Of a stretch of 64,000 nucleotides of DNA, positions 38,701-52,999 are shown piece after piece. The position numbers and the translations under genes are program-made. The notes beneath the pieces are model-generated. The model did no database searches, had not been told where the DNA came from, and worked only from the letters and a program-made list of their open reading frames with translations. How positions within the stretch are numbered: the first letter of the stretch is position 1; each line of letters starts with the position of its first letter. Source of the stretch: Malurus cyaneus samueli. Taxonomy: Eukaryota; Chordata; Aves; Passeriformes; Maluridae. The stretch covers positions 76,944,512 through 77,008,511 of the forward strand of contig CM019215.1 of NCBI GenBank assembly GCA_009741485.1, given 5' to 3'.

Positions 38701-39484
38701 GACTTTTTTTTTTCCTTTGTTCAAAGAGAATTATAAAATAATTAATTTCTTTTTCAACTTTAACAACACATAAGGCATAAAAACAAGCTTATAACATGAC
38801 CTGCACAGAAACATGTTAAAAAAGGTTAGAAGGCAAACAATCTGTGCTCACCTAAAGCACAAATACATTATTATTTAATAGAGATATCTATATTCTCAAC
38901 TATTTGACCAAAGTTATCTTACTTGCTGTGCAATATGTTATTATCAGGGCCATATAAAATCCTTAACCAATTATTGCATGCAAAATAGAAGTGTAAACTA
39001 AAATCCCAAGAAGTTTACCACTAATTGTTAGAAAAAAATCTTCTGAACAGATTTTTTGTAAGCTATTTATTTCACATTATGCAGTTCCTCCCTCCCTCCC
39101 ACCCCTTATTTGCTTTAAGAGAAAGAAATTACTGGCATGATATCACATCAACATGTGGAATTCAGATTTGCAAAATGTAAATAATAAAAGAGTTAACAGA
39201 TATTTCTGCTTATGATTAAAAGTGCTAAGAAATTAGAAAAAAAAAAATTAATTGCATAAAGCAAAAAAATCCTGATCAAGAAAACAAACCTGCTCAGTAT
39301 AAATGACCAATGTAGTAGTCAGGAGAGTGGAGAACGGATATAACTAAACCAGAATAATATTAAAATAAATTCTACCTAACTAGATTGACAGTGTAACACA
39401 TAGGAGGAAACAGAGCCCATTTAAAGAAATATTACTGCTTCATGTAAAATAATTTATTTTTCATCTGTTCAATTCTCCCCATCC

Positions 39485-39506
39485 AAAAAAAAAAAAAAAA
39501 AAAAAA
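39485..39506. repeat. Poly-A tract (A22)
   Basis: Twenty-two uninterrupted A residues. It lies about 330 bp from the candidate minus-strand exon, on its intron side. Confidence 0.9.
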
Positions 39507-39835
39507 TGCATCTTAACTTTGGCTCAGAAAGTCAACATAGGACTTGTCCTTTCATCGCTGTTTATTGGACTCTCGAGTCCAAATCTTGCACTCTCTCAGG
39601 TTTCCAGTCACTCAGCAACCAATCTGTTATCTTTACTCCAGTTATAAAAAGTTTTATCACCTTCCCACCTTCAACTACAATTTTCTATCCTCTCACGATG
39701 CTTCTGTGCCGGGAAATAAACCAGGAGATGCAGAAAACCCCCACACAACCCTCCAGTTTAAAACACTTAGAACTTGTATAGCAAGTACTTTATGCCCAGT
39801 ACAGCTGCTGGCAGCGAAATTGGCTCCGATCTTAC

Positions 39836-40091
39836 CTCCCACGTCTCCTGCAGCTCAACCGCTTCCGCTGGGTAGCTGTTTATTTCTCTTTCCCTTTCAT
39901 ATCTCTGACCTTTTTTTTCCAATGTGTTGAGCTGAGTTTGGAGTCACAGTGATGAATGAGATGTGATCATGAGAATCATGGTGAGGGTGCAGCGTGCGGG
40001 GCTGCTTCTCGAGCAGCATAGTAGCAGACGGAGGAGGGGGGAAGTGGAAATCTGACAGGTTTAGCTCGCTGACAGCCCGTGTTTATGGGCT
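39836..40091 (-). other. Candidate 256-bp non-coding exon (minus strand), CpG-enriched
   Basis: Read on the minus strand, a pyrimidine-rich tract (CCTTTCCCCTGTCTCATCTG, then TATTCTTTACAG) ends in an AG acceptor at 40092-40093. After 256 bases follows GAG|GTAAGA, a near-consensus splice donor (GT at 39834-39835). The block carries about 11 CpG dinucleotides between 39813 and 40080, far denser than the surrounding DNA. All three minus-strand frames are closed. One holds a 40-codon ATG frame (MLLEKQPRTLHPHH...), so the exon would be untranslated (5' UTR or lncRNA). Alternatives are chance splice signals in a GC-rich patch, or an unmethylated promoter-like element. No parent gene can be named. 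Confidence 0.35.
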
Positions 40092-40428
40092 CTGTAAAGA
40101 ATACAGATGAGACAGGGGAAAGGCAGGGACGACAATGACATAATAAATTTCAGCCCCCGTGTTTTCAGTCCAAAAAAGTGAAGGAATAAAATCAAGTTTG
40201 GGATGCTGTTAATGGTTAGGCTGTGACAGAACTGAACCTGTTCACTTTCTGCTTCTTTAGATAAGATTAATAGATACACTCCATTCCCCTCCACAGTACT
40301 TCTGCCATCTGCACAGAAAATTGCAGCCCTCTCTCATCGTTGACCACGAAATAGTCTAGGTAATAAAGGATTTAGGCATTCTAGTTCCAATTAACAGGAT
40401 GATAGATCTGCAGAGATTAAAAAAAAAA

Positions 40429-40487
<59 letters not shown>

Positions 40488-40488
40488 A
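40429..40488. repeat. (TAAA)15 microsatellite
   Basis: Fifteen perfect TAAA units (60 bp), preceded by an A-rich run from about 40419. It is probably highly polymorphic. On the minus strand it produces a repetitive Leu-Phe-Ile-Tyr frame (40356-40556) that is not a gene. Confidence 0.97.
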
Positions 40489-42138
40489 GTGAAGTGGCAG
40501 AATAAAGGCCAGCCTCCATTCTGAAAACAGCAGTTTGTTTGAAGCAGCTGCTTCAAACGCTGTGCTGTTTGGCTTCAGTGGAGCCATGCCAGTTTCTATC
40601 AGGTGAGGTTCTTGCCTTTTTTCATTTGGGAAAAAAAATCTATGTACATTTCAAATAAATTCCAAACTACGAAGTAAAGAATCCAAGATTTTACCTAATA
40701 TCAAATGTTAAAATGTTTAGAACTTTTTCCTTCTCCAGTATCCCAGATACAGTGAAAGTTTATTTCATTGTTTTGAATATATCCATGATGAACATGACTT
40801 TTGTGATGCAAATGGATCTTCAATAGGCTACATCTTGCAGATAGGTTTTTTCAGAGCTGCTCTCATTTTTCAAGTTACACTTATTCCTGCAAAAGCCACA
40901 ACTTTTCACAATTCCCAGTTAGAAAAAAATAAGATCAAGAATGTAAACTATCACTACAAAATATTTTCATTATTTTTAGCCATTTACCACCAAGCAAAAT
41001 AAGACAAAGATCAGCCTTATGTCTAAATTCCAGAAAAAAAAAAAAAAAAAAATACAGGTCTTCTCAGAAGTTGTAAAGTCTGCATCTATTTTCATTCATC
41101 TGAGTCCAGGGCTATATAGAATATTCATCTTGCTGCCATTGGTAGATTACCTTGCTGCTCAATGTAATAAAGAGAAGGCCATTACACTCAAGTAAAGTAG
41201 CAGAATTTAATTTAGACAGAAAAACCACACTGAAACACACACGTGTTTTTCCCAGTGTCTTCCAGCAGCAACATCTACTTTCAAGCCAGATTTTTACTAG
41301 CTTATTTGTTAACTGGAAGCTGTTCATTAACTGTTCCAGTCTACAAAATTATACAAGGCATCCTAAAGGTCTGATCCACACCAGGTCAGTTCAGCATCCA
41401 TCAGCACGTGAAAGTGCAACCAGCAGACCTTTAGTTATGAATGTGAAGGGCAGAAATGATCAGGATGAACAGCGCTGCTTCCCAAAACCAGCCTTCAGAT
41501 AAAGGCATTCTTGTTGGAACATATGCTAAAGTTATATAAATTAAGATTAAGGAAAGGAGCAGGTTTTCATGAAAATCTAAATTCTTTAAGCCATGTAAAA
41601 AAAGAATAATCAGTTATAATTTTTGAGAGAGAGAATGATTCTCTTCCTAATCTTGTGGGGAAATAAGGGTAGAGGGAGAAGGAAAGACTTCCATCTTAAG
41701 ATCTCAAATGATTACATTCTTCTCTCAATAGTCAGCAAAGTAGCAATATATCATTTTTATTCATATTAACAGTGTGTTAACTTACAGAATTAAGCAAGTT
41801 TAAGTGATTTATCCAATATCTGAGAAAGACAAGTGTAAAAACTCTGAGTTCCAATTTCCTGATCTAATTCTGAAATGATGCTACATTAGATATGTCTCCT
41901 TTATAACCAGTCCTGAACAACCAATTGCTGCATTAAATGGTATAAACTTATCAGCTCAATTATATTTATGCAAAATAGTTTTCTTTCTTCCAGTCTCTCT
42001 AGATAAACAATGACAAAATAACAAAAAATAAACTATCTAAAAGAAATTAGAACTCTTGTTATTGCTTCCATTGGCACACTTTTAAAATGCTATCATCTCT
42101 TCTATAGAAATAAAGAGGATGTGAAAAAGAAAATAGTA

Positions 42139-42235
42139 ATATATATATATATATGTATAAATAATTAATGTAAATACAATAAATTTTAAAACAAAAAAAA
42201 AAAAACAAAAAAAACAAACAAACAAAAAAAAACAA
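42139..42235. repeat. (AT)n followed by A/AAAC-rich simple repeat
   Basis: An AT dinucleotide run at 42139-42154 is followed, after about 30 bases, by an A-rich run with C interruptions at 42188-42235 that includes CAAA units. The pair generates a Phe/Tyr-rich spurious frame on the opposite strand. Confidence 0.9.
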
Positions 42236-45200
42236 GCCAATGAACACACATGATTAATTAATTTACATATCTGGTACTCACCAGAGAACCAACCTTGCAT
42301 ATAGCTTCTTGAAACTACTGTCAATTAATACAGATATTTCATGGTAGTTATAGTTCAATTTTTCAGCTGAAAATTGTTAAATGGATAAGCCAAGCTGTCA
42401 GCTTTTACGGTCTTTAATTTTTGCACTGTTTCTTACAAGCAGATTACAATAAAGAAGAATGATTCTGTGATTAGTTTGGAAGAAGGGGAAAGAAAGCTAC
42501 AAAGTTTTTTACAATAATTCCTGTGTGGCCATAATTCTAGCTCTTATGATCTGCTAACCTGTGACAATAATGGCCTTTAATACTCACGCCAGACCTTGCT
42601 CTGCTCTCCATTAGTCTCATACTTCTATGTCTCAAAACAAAAAAGGTAGCTCACACAAAGAGATGAAAAGAGCATTTTTTCTCCGAAATGGTAATGGTTT
42701 TTCAAAGCATATGCATCTTCCTAGCATCCCGAGAATATAAAAACAAACCTAACCTCTACAGTCAAGAATCCTTATGTTTTGTTCTTTGCTTTTCAAAGAT
42801 TTCTCTCTGGGGGTGTAGCTGAGCATTGAGAAAAAGATCTGGTAGAAACATACATTGTCTACCCACCCAAAGCCAAGCTGTCATTTCAGCTGAGGATGTT
42901 GACATTCAGTATTATATTCAGATAAAGACATAATGAGTGAGACTGCTGCTTAATAGGGCTATCATCTGTGGAGCTGTTTCATCCAAAACCTGGAGACCAG
43001 TTCTATTCTTATTCTAAAAATAAAATTTTAACTCTTTCAAGACTATTGCCTAAACAAAACTTTCTTAGTCTAAATAGGATGTTAAATCTTAACACTGTAA
43101 ATATTATTTATAAAATCAGGGACTAGGAAGGGGTCTGTTTGAGGTTCAGATTACCTGGCCATTCCACTTAAAAATGGAGAAGGACAAAGAAGCTTACTTG
43201 AGTAGAGTTGGCTAAACTAACATCTCATTTTCTTAACAGAGAGCAAAAACTAAACCAAGGAAACTTCAGGAAACTCCTCAGACTATGCAAGCCTTCCTCT
43301 GCTTTGACTGCTGCTTCAGAGAAGAAATCACTAAATTCATGTAGAGATTGAATTGGGCTCAGCCACTTATTTCTAATGGTAAGTCCATGAAACCTCACTA
43401 GCTAATTAAAACCTAAAAATGATTCCTTTTCCCGGTAGCATGCTGTAGAGGCTTATTATATGTCAAAGATAAAATAGTAGATGGATGTTAACATAAAGGT
43501 CTGGGTGGAATCAATGGAAATTATGTCTATGCCGTGGATGATATCACTCCTGTTGTAAGGAGAATCCAAGGGTCTTTTCCAGCTTCTATTAAAACACAGG
43601 AGACTTCTGATTTGCACCAGGGAATCAAGCTGTAGATGCAAATAAAAGAGTTCTGAGGGGCAACTTCACCAGCCTCCCTAAGGTCTTCCTCTTTTCACTA
43701 CTGAACAACACAGGATAAATCTGGTTCTAAGAGGTGACAAAATTATCTAATCAAAGAGGTTTTGTACCAGTAATTAGGTTTTTTTAGAGCAGAACTTTAA
43801 CTCTGTGTTGAATCAAATCAGATACACAGCTTTTCTTCCTACATTATCAAACAGCTGGAGTTTACAGACAGCGTAACTGTTGCCAGATCATGCCTGGCTC
43901 TGTAGGATTATCTAATCCCCAAAAAGGAATGCAAAAAATAGTATCTCAGCAAGCTGAACAGCATCTAAACAATTCAGTGAGATCTCAAATCACACCTTTT
44001 TTTTCCCAATATCCTAATCTTTGCCAACACTGCAGAGCTAACACAGCCAGTTTTTCTGTGAAAAATCTCTTAAAATCTCCAGTGTCATGGGAAGAAACAG
44101 CCTGACCCCTGAAAGACACTCTGAGGGACGAATAGAACAGAAGAAGGACTCAGGCTGTGCATACCAGATTGCAAATGAATAAAGAGATCCTGGAAAAGGG
44201 GTTCAGAATTAAGTGGTTAATCAAAACACTGTGCAGTAAGGATCTCCTCATCCTACTGTGAAGGCATATCAGGGGAAGAGCAAGATTCACCGAGAGAATA
44301 AGATTCAGTTATGGAGGGAGGGTTATCATTATCACACATAAAACTTCAGAAAATGTTAGTTGCATGAGACTGTAGTTACTTTCACTTTTAGTGTTTTTTG
44401 TTTTTTGTTTTGTTTTTTTTTTTATATAAATTTCCTTCTTAATTCTCTAAAAGTAGGAGAAAATATTTTTGGATTAGTTTGGAAAAAAAAAAAAAAAAAA
44501 AAAGAAATCATAGCCTTCCAACTCTATTTGCAGAGAGCAGATGAAACTCTCCCTTGGTTTTTTTTTTCATACTTAAGAGTTGACTCATGGAATATAGGTA
44601 TGTAAAAAGCTATGGGAAAAGTAATACAAAAAGCTTCTGAAAGGTCAGACAAAAAGGAGCTTGTTGGGGAGTTTTCATCCAGATCCAACTGGACATTCCT
44701 CTTTGTTTGATATTGTTACAACCAAAAAGAAAATCTTGGGTATGAAATTTATTTACAACTTTATTTGTTACACACACTACCAGCTTTCACAGATGAAACA
44801 GAATCTGAACTCAAGACCCGGCATGGAAAATGGTGCTGGAGCTCATTAAATCATTTGAAAAAATATGGCAGGATAGCATCCCTGTTGGAAAAGTTGAATT
44901 TGGTGTTACCATCTTTCTCAAAATAAAGTGTTAATGATTCCTCTTATGAAGTTATAGTACATGAAATAATCTTGGACAATCTGTTTTCTCAAAAAAAGTA
45001 TTTCACATATATTGTAAGGAATAAAACTTGGCATTATTAACATTTTTCCCATTCCATCATTTGATCAGTGACATTTGCATGTTTTCAAGAGTCTTAAAAA
45101 AACTACAATAATATCTGTGTAAGTACATAGGGGACTCTTCAGTATGCAAGTTAATATCCTATCAAAATGTGCAATAGAAAATCACAGCTAAGTTACAAAA

Positions 45201-45440
45201 ACACATGCCTGAGGCTATTATCAACACAGACCTGAGTTATTTTGGCAACTGTCTCACATAAGCTTAGAACACAATATGTAATAGCACAAACAATTTTAAA
45301 GCACATCCAGCCTGCATATCATTTTACAGTCTAGAACAGCAGTAGTGAGTACAAAGGTAAAGAAGAATTTATCAGAAACTTTTCCCCACTGGAGTTTAGA
45401 TTCCACATAGTATGTAGAGATTATGCTGGTAATATAAGGC

Positions 45441-45464
45441 AAAAAAAAAAAAAAAAAAAAAAAA
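45441..45464. repeat. Poly-A tract (A24)
   Basis: Twenty-four consecutive A residues with sharp edges (AAGGC before, TTTATT after). No flanking direct repeats or upstream transcript-like body were seen. Confidence 0.9.
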
Positions 45465-48400
45465 TTTATTATAAAAGTACTCCTGTTTACACCCCTGGAT
45501 CACACTCTATTTTTGAACATATTTTACTTATCTAGATAAAATGGATGGTCTTTAGGACTGGGCCAGATTAGGTAGCTTAAAACGAGAGAATTGGGAACAG
45601 ATCTTTAAACATATATTTAGTTACATGCTCCGATTCTTTCACTTTATTTATCCAGCATACTAACAGTGTGGAAAATCAGCAAAATCCTTTAGCTGTAATA
45701 AAACATGCATTTTTTTTCATCACCTATTTCTTCTTCTCTTTGATATATTTTGTGTATAAAAATGTAAAAACCACAGTGTACAGTAATATAATAAAAATGA
45801 ACCATATTAATAATTCCTATAATACCTATTTACCATATTAGTAATTCTACTATTGACCTTCCAGTTTTGAGCCAACTCCATATTACAGAGATTCAACTCA
45901 TCCCTGAGCTCCTTGCTGAATGACTGGGAATGATGAAACTGCTGCTTTGAACCCCTCTCCAGTGGTAGGTAAATGTCAAATAGACTTTAATTATGACTTA
46001 TTGTATCATGAAGTTCACTATTTAACTACTCCTGTCCTGTGTGAATTTTAGTACACAATGTTTAAGCACATACAGCACTCAGTCACTGTCAAAAAAAGAA
46101 AAGAAGTTAAAATCCACTAAAATTCAAAGCAAAGTACATCAATACACAGGACAAGAAGAATATGAAAGTCTTTTTCACATATCAGAAATGCACATAACTT
46201 GCAAAGAGGTAACAAACTTATTAGAGCTTGCCCATTATATTACATACATATAAATATGCATATTCTGTAGCAATTGGCTTCATTAATGATAAATGTCATA
46301 AGTGTAAACATCAACTCACTAAGCAGCATGGATAACTGGCAAAGCAGAGAGAAATAATTAAAGCAGTTTTGTTAAGTAAAGCAACATTTTTATACAGCTA
46401 GGAAAAGTTTCATACACTTCAGGAATACTTAAATGTCTAAACTACAGTTTTGTTTTATTTTGGGTACTCACCATTTTAACCATTTCTTACTTAAGAGTTT
46501 AAGAATTTTCTGTGCAAGTGGCAGGTCTTTATGAATTGTCATCCTTTGAAGATCTGGAGAGGAAGACTGCACTGGTCTCCAGAAAGTAGTTATGAAAAGC
46601 CATAACATAATGAGTACTTCTTATCCATTCCTGTTTGAATCTGTTTCTTCCAACAATTGCTAAAACTATCATGTCACCTCTTCTGTAAGGATACAAAGCA
46701 GAATTGGTATTATTTTGTCATGTTTCCTTTATCTGGCTCCTTAGATGAACAAAATTACAATATTTCGGCAACTCATTTATTGCCCATGTGCCTATATTTG
46801 ACTTTGAGATGTCTCATGTGGGGAACAAGGTCCAGAAACCTCTAAGAAAAGCCCTATAGATCACTCCAATTTAAAAATGAAAATGTCACATAAAATGCCT
46901 TTTCCGAACATAAATGACAACACACAAGAAAATAATTGAGATTTTACAACTAGAAAATATAAATACAATAATTAATTTATTTTGTATGATTTTTTCGCAT
47001 ATCCTTCACCTGTCTTGAAGAAAGCACAGCATTTTTGAAAGATTGCTCTGAAACAGAAAACATAATGTCTTTTTTTGCTCATATTTTTGATCAATAGGAA
47101 GTATTTGTCACTGCAATGCTTCTGATTTGGTCACAGAGCAGAAAAAAGCCTTTATTCTCATTTCTCCTTGAAGTTAAGAGTAGGAATGTCTGCATGTCTG
47201 AAGTCAAAATGAGAAAAAAAAAAAAAAAAAAAAAAACAAAAAAACCAACTCCAAAGAAAGTAAGGAAAGAGAACAATTCCTGATACCATTTGAGGGATTT
47301 GCGTGCATATAAACCAGATAACTTTTTCAAAAAAAGAACCAGAAATGAAACTTCTTGGTTCAGGAACTAAAGGACATAACTGCAAGTTTCCATGACTCTG
47401 TCACAAACTTTTGAATTATAGCTATGAGGCATGAGTGGAGAATGAAAACACTGCTTCCTGTCAAACTTTGGCAATAATTAGGCAGAATTAGCTCAGCCAT
47501 GTGCCAGATTCTACAATCTCATCCTTATTCTGCAACTGTGCAGCCATAATACCTACACTTCTACACCTTTTATGCAATCAAGCCTTGAGAAATATTATGT
47601 CTCATTGTTCAAGCCCTTCCCTCCCTAAGCAATGCTGACATTTCCCATACTTCACACATTGCTAAAAACAGTATTTTTTGGAAGTATGGATGGTGTGTCT
47701 CTTGTGCAGAGAAGACTTTACATATTTGAGTAGGATGCACCCTTCTGGAGTACATATAGAACATTAGAGGATCAAACACCTGACTGCAAATTCATCCAGA
47801 TAGACAACTGAACGAAAATAAAGTTTTCTTTTTCTTTAAAAATGCCAGTGTGTTCTGGCACTTACTTAGAGGTCAGTGAATCAGTGAACTTCGAATCAAT
47901 TAAAATTTGGTGAGCTGTTATGTTCAAGCCATCAGCACTTAAACATTCAGGAAAGCGTCTGCATTACAGGAAAGTTATTATTCAGCCACCACTTGTCAAG
48001 TCTGATAAATGACCATCCTTTTTGGCTTACTAAAATGCATTACCACAGACTAGAGCTAATATTACCGGACTGAAACTGGTAAAGGCTGTGCCCTACATGG
48101 TAGAGAAAAGGTAACATGCATTTCTTTGTATAAAGTGACAAAGTCAGAAGTAACAATCATTCACATACTTTATAAATTACATATGAAGACAAATATACCA
48201 ATATTTCTTAACTACATGAATAATTATCATTAAGTAAATGAACAATGTTTTTAGAACTCTGTGTGTTATATACTGTTACGACACTTCATTATGACTTCAC
48301 TGTCTCACATATTTAGTTTTATGAGATGTGAAAAATGATGTAGTTGCATCTTATTAAATTAAATTAGACACCACATGCAGTTTAAGCAATTGCTGTAATT

Positions 48401-48941
48401 ACTCTGTAATTTCTAAAATACGTATAATAGGAATACACAAATGATATAAAGCTCATTTTTATGTAAACAGAGTAATTAATACAGAAACCTCAAACTCTCC
48501 TGACTGTCAAAAACAATATGCTTGCAAACTTTAGGAAGGGCTGGCACAGTGCCTTCAAAGACTTTAGAAGAAATTGGGTAATCAGCTTTCAGCATAATAA
48601 ATGCATGCATACAGCATACAAATGAAATTCAGTATGTATTATATAACAAACACTCTAGGATATGAAACTATGATTCACCCTTTGTTTTTTCTCTGGATAA
48701 TAAAGACTAATTGCAACTGTGCTCATTTGAATTGGAAAAGAGCCATCAATCTCACTATTAGAATGCAAACTCTTGGAGGTAGCTCCTACTGCATTTATCT
48801 GTTTTATTTTAATTGTCAAACTCTTACCATGCACAACTCAAACTGGTCAAAATTTCAAAGAAAAAAGGTAAGACTGGGAGTATAAGTTACTGATGAATTC
48901 TTCCATTTTCTCAGAGGTCACATCACCATTGTTTTCACCAA

Positions 48942-48974
48942 CAACTTAAAACTGCCCAGTGCAACTTAAAACTG
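48942..48974. repeat. 13-bp direct repeat, 20-bp period
   Basis: CAACTTAAAACTG occurs at 48942-48954 and again at 48962-48974, separated by CCCAGTG. It is a small local duplication in otherwise unique sequence. Confidence 0.9.
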
Positions 48975-51203
48975 ACGAAAGTTTCAGTGCGTATCAGAAG
49001 GCAAATGACAGTCATTTAAAAGGACATTTGTGCCCTAAGGCCAAAGAAACTATGAAGATGATGGATACTAGAGGAACAATACACAAACATCCTCTTCATT
49101 GTACATTATGAGGTGTACATCACATATTGCACAGGTTCATTTGAGTAAAGACTTTGTTAGATATTGCAAGTGAAACCACATTTTTCCTTACTTAGTCAAT
49201 CATATTAGAATGTTAATGTGGAAAGACAGAGATTATCCTGCATCTGTATTATTTTCTTTATTGTAAGCTTTCAATATGTCCTTCCCAGGAATCCAGATTT
49301 ATCAGAATTCTGTTTTTTTTTTTTTTTTTTTTCTAGTGACTGAGAATTTTGAGAGAAAGTTTGGACATTTTGTTAATATTTTCTTCATCAGCCTGGAAAA
49401 TATTCATAGTGCTTATTTATGCTGATCTCCTAGAGCTACATGAGGACCAGAAGTTCTAATACTGCAGAAAAATTGTTTTTTAAACTTCTTTAGTAGAGCC
49501 TAAGGGACATTCACAACAGGAATTTTTTCCTGTTTGTTCTAGGAACTATTCTTGTTTTCCTATGTAAGTCTTTCAAGAATTCATGGTTATAGAGAAATTG
49601 TCCTTGAGCAAAATGCAGAGAATCCTAGAACCTGTTGCAGAACAAACTTATTGATATTCTACATTTCTACATCTCAATTAGTGACAGATAGGCTGTATAG
49701 AAAAAATAAAATATGTGAAACTTCCTATAAAAACCTTTCTAAAAGAAAAAAGCTTTATGAAATCTGAAAAATAAGAATCTGTGGCTTATTTCTGGTATGA
49801 ATGTTTGGTTGGTTTTTTTTTTTTTTTTTTTTTTCAGGGAGAAATACTTTATAATCACTTCTGCCTTATGATCCGGTAGAAACCACGTTCCTGAAATTTC
49901 ATTATTTTATTTATTTGCACAATTTCAGTTCAGAAAAGTGTCCTTCACAAGCACATCTCTCATTTACAAGCACTGTGAATTACAGTACAAAGGTTGTACC
50001 AAATAGAGAAATAATCATCTTTATCATGATTTTATAGATGTAAACCATTGAACACATGCAAAGTGAAACCAAACAACTTGCCAAAACACACACAAAATGT
50101 GTGCAGCAGAACCAAACCCAAGCCAATCAAGTTACAAATCAGTGCCTTAAACAGAATACAAAAGAGAACTTTCAAAAGTGTCATTGTTTCAGAACCAGCT
50201 CTAATGTACAGAATCTCTATTTATGTTGGTCCTGGTTGCCTTCTTACTTGATTTACCAATTCAACCAGTCTTTCAAGGGAAAAGAAAGAGAAAAATTAAC
50301 CTAATCATCTACTCATAACTATAATCATACAAAACAACTGTATTAACATTCTAGGTAGAATTCTGTGACAGTTTCCAAAAAAATACCCATGCTTTGTGAC
50401 AAGTTACATGCAACATGAAACTATTTTAAAGGAGTTTTATGGTTAAAATCTAAAAATAAAACTAAACAGCTGCATAGCACTGTTGTTATGTCTGAAATTC
50501 ATTATAATAAAGAAGTGATTTGCCCAAAACTCAGGTAAAGTCAATGGAACAATATCCCACTCCAATGCCCTACACAAGAAACACAAAAATAAGGCAAGTC
50601 TTGTTCTTTTGGACAAGTGTTAACTATCTGAATGGAAGCAATCTACTTTTACCTGAAACCTCTTTTGTTTTGTTCTTTATTGATATGCCATCACTTACTG
50701 TTAATTGGAATCACTTCTGGTTTGCTTCTGGCAGAGGACAAAAGTGCAGCAAGTTATCAGAGGAAAACAAAAATAAAACAGGAAGCTAATACATGAAAGC
50801 TTTAGGATTGAAAAGTCTTTTCTTTCTGGATAGTCCTTGTTAATTCAGTGCTACATGTCTACTAAACAATGGTTTAATCCTAAAGAAGAAGCCTGCCAAC
50901 ATTTGCAGGCTACTTGAGGGTTATACTAGAGTACTTATCTGAGCACTCAAGACAAATCCTTCAGCCTGCTTTCTAAGCACCTTTTTTTTTTTTTTTCTTT
51001 TGTTTTCCAAAAGAGACAGTGATAGACTGTTTGGGACTGTTTGTATGCAGTAAAACAAAACATTTAGAACATCTTAATTCAGTCTTATTCTGGCAAAGGT
51101 TTTGCATGGTTATTTATTAAGCTAAAAAGCCCACACTGGTAACTGTTTAATATATATTGGTCAATACTGAGCAATATAGAAGCATGATTGACTTACTACA
51201 AAC

Positions 51204-51262
51204 ATCTATAGTCCCTTAAATTAGCATCCTTAATATAGCCCCATCTATAGCATCCTTAAATT
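51204..51262. repeat. Imperfect direct repeat with about 38-bp period
   Basis: CATCTATAGTCCCTTAAATT at about 51204 and CATCTATAGCATCCTTAAATT at about 51242 are near-identical. The intervening sequence contains a further copy of TAGCATCCTTAA. It reads as a nested slippage duplication. Confidence 0.8.
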
Positions 51263-52899
51263 CACCTCACATACATAACAAGACAGAGTAGGCACACAGA
51301 ACACAGTGCCACAGCTGGATTTGAAACAAATGGCAATCCATTAGAGTGCTTTTTTTTCCCCCTCCAAAACACCACAAACTTCTCTTCTCATAGATTTCAG
51401 ACAGCCTGAGGGCAAGCAAGGTTGCTTGTCAATTTATAGCTGAATTTATACCTGTAAGGTCCCATGGGACTCTAAGACTTGAATGTCTATCTCCTTTATG
51501 CTGCTCTTTTGAGACCCTTGTTCTCCAGGTGCATTAACGTTGTCTGAGACTTATTAACATGGCAAAACAGGAACTGTAAGTGATGGGCTGTGAGATGTTT
51601 CATCCATTTTAGGATTCTAGCAGGTAGTTGCACTAAAGGTCTCTGTACCATCACTTCTGCAGCACCAGAAGTAGATAACAACAATACAGTACAGCAAAAT
51701 TAATGTTGAGCATTAAAGGCAATTCCAAGCACAGTAGTAAAAAAGAAGTATACAACTAAGGCAAGAACAAGTTTAGTGCTAACACTTAAAGGTACCTTTC
51801 TAGCAATTGACTTCAATCCAGTACTATTCTTCTCTCTTGGCAGTTCCTACCAATACACTTCAAATGCTCCTTTATTTTAAAACAAAATATGGTTCACATT
51901 CTTTTTCTCTTCCAAATATTTGTCAGCACATTTCTAACTCTGTTTCATTAGGCGCCTCACTGCCATAAAATCATCTAGTGAGAACAGGATTAATTTGTGA
52001 AACACAGACGATTAGTCAACTGAACAGTCATTGTTACAAGAAACTGAATGCTTTCCATAGGATTCCAGGTTTTATTTTCCTTTCTAACTAGCTGAGGAGA
52101 GCAGAAGTAGCAGGAATCATAACACTCAATAAAGAATTCACAAAAAAGTAGAGAAGATATTAAAATTCCAGGAAAATATTTGCTGACTTCAGAGTCCAAA
52201 TTAGCTAAATGACCTACCAACTTCAATGGATTTCAAACGTTGCCCCTAAATATACCCTTACTTTATACAAAATCTGGAATCTTATCAAGATTTACATAGT
52301 TACTCAACTCATGCCTTCAGAAGTCTTGTAGATTTAGGTTTCGGAAGAGAATATTCACTTGAGGATTCTAAGAGCAAAATATTGTTCTACCCATTAGGGA
52401 ATTTACAGTAGGAAGTTATTAATGCTGCTGAAGGACAGAACATATCTATTGAAAGACAAAGACAGATATAACAAAAGGAACTTTTTACTTCCTGCTATAA
52501 ACAATCAAAAATGCATAAATATTGTCTCTATACATGTCAAGTATTTTCCATAGAACAATATCGTTTGGGTGAAAAACTATCTGTCCAAACGATTGCTCAA
52601 GTACAGCTAATTTCAAACAGAAACAAAGGAGTTCAGTCTCTCATATAATCTACCAATTTTCTTGATAAATAGCCCTCTAGTACAACCTGCATTATAATAT
52701 CTTCTTTTCCTCTCAGACAAAGTTCTTTAATAATGCAATACATGGTCTTGGTACTTTCCTTGTGTGAACACCAAACCTTGTTTTTTTTTTTTTTAAACAA
52801 ATCTGAAGACCACAGCAACAACAAATTTAATGATGATCTAGGTGAGAGAGAAGCACAAGTGCAAGCCAAAGATGTTTTAACTATGAAAATTTCAAAAAG

Positions 52900-52999
52900 G
52901 GAAACAACAAAACAAACAAAAAACCCCAAAAAAACAAACAAAAACCAAAAACAACAATCAGAAAAACAACACAAAAATCCCACCCATAAACCCCCAAAC
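52900..52999. repeat. A/C-rich simple repeat
   Basis: About 100 bases almost wholly A and C (AAAC, AACA and CCAAA units). Read on the minus strand it creates the Phe/Val/Cys-rich middle of the longest open frame in the window (156 codons, 52633-53103), which is therefore an artefact. Confidence 0.9.

Larger units (their letters stand above)
35289..39835. other. AT-rich non-coding stretch
   Basis: No gene or transposon was recognised. It contains a T-rich run with interspersed G at 35658-35719 and an A22 run at 39485-39506. The final few hundred bases rise in GC and CpG towards the candidate exon beginning at 39836. The 128-codon plus-strand frame at 39544-39930 runs through this GC-richer zone but has no recognisable domain. 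Confidence 0.5.

Noticed and set aside
39544..39930. 128-codon plus-strand frame
   Set aside because: Falls in the GC-richer zone next to the minus-strand candidate exon; composition and context do not support a protein.
40356..40556. Repetitive Leu-Phe-Ile-Tyr frame on the minus strand
   Set aside because: It is only the translation of the (TAAA)15 microsatellite.
49801..49840. T22 followed by CAG, resembling a splice acceptor
   Set aside because: No plausible donor or open exon follows; homopolymer T plus CAG is expected by chance here.
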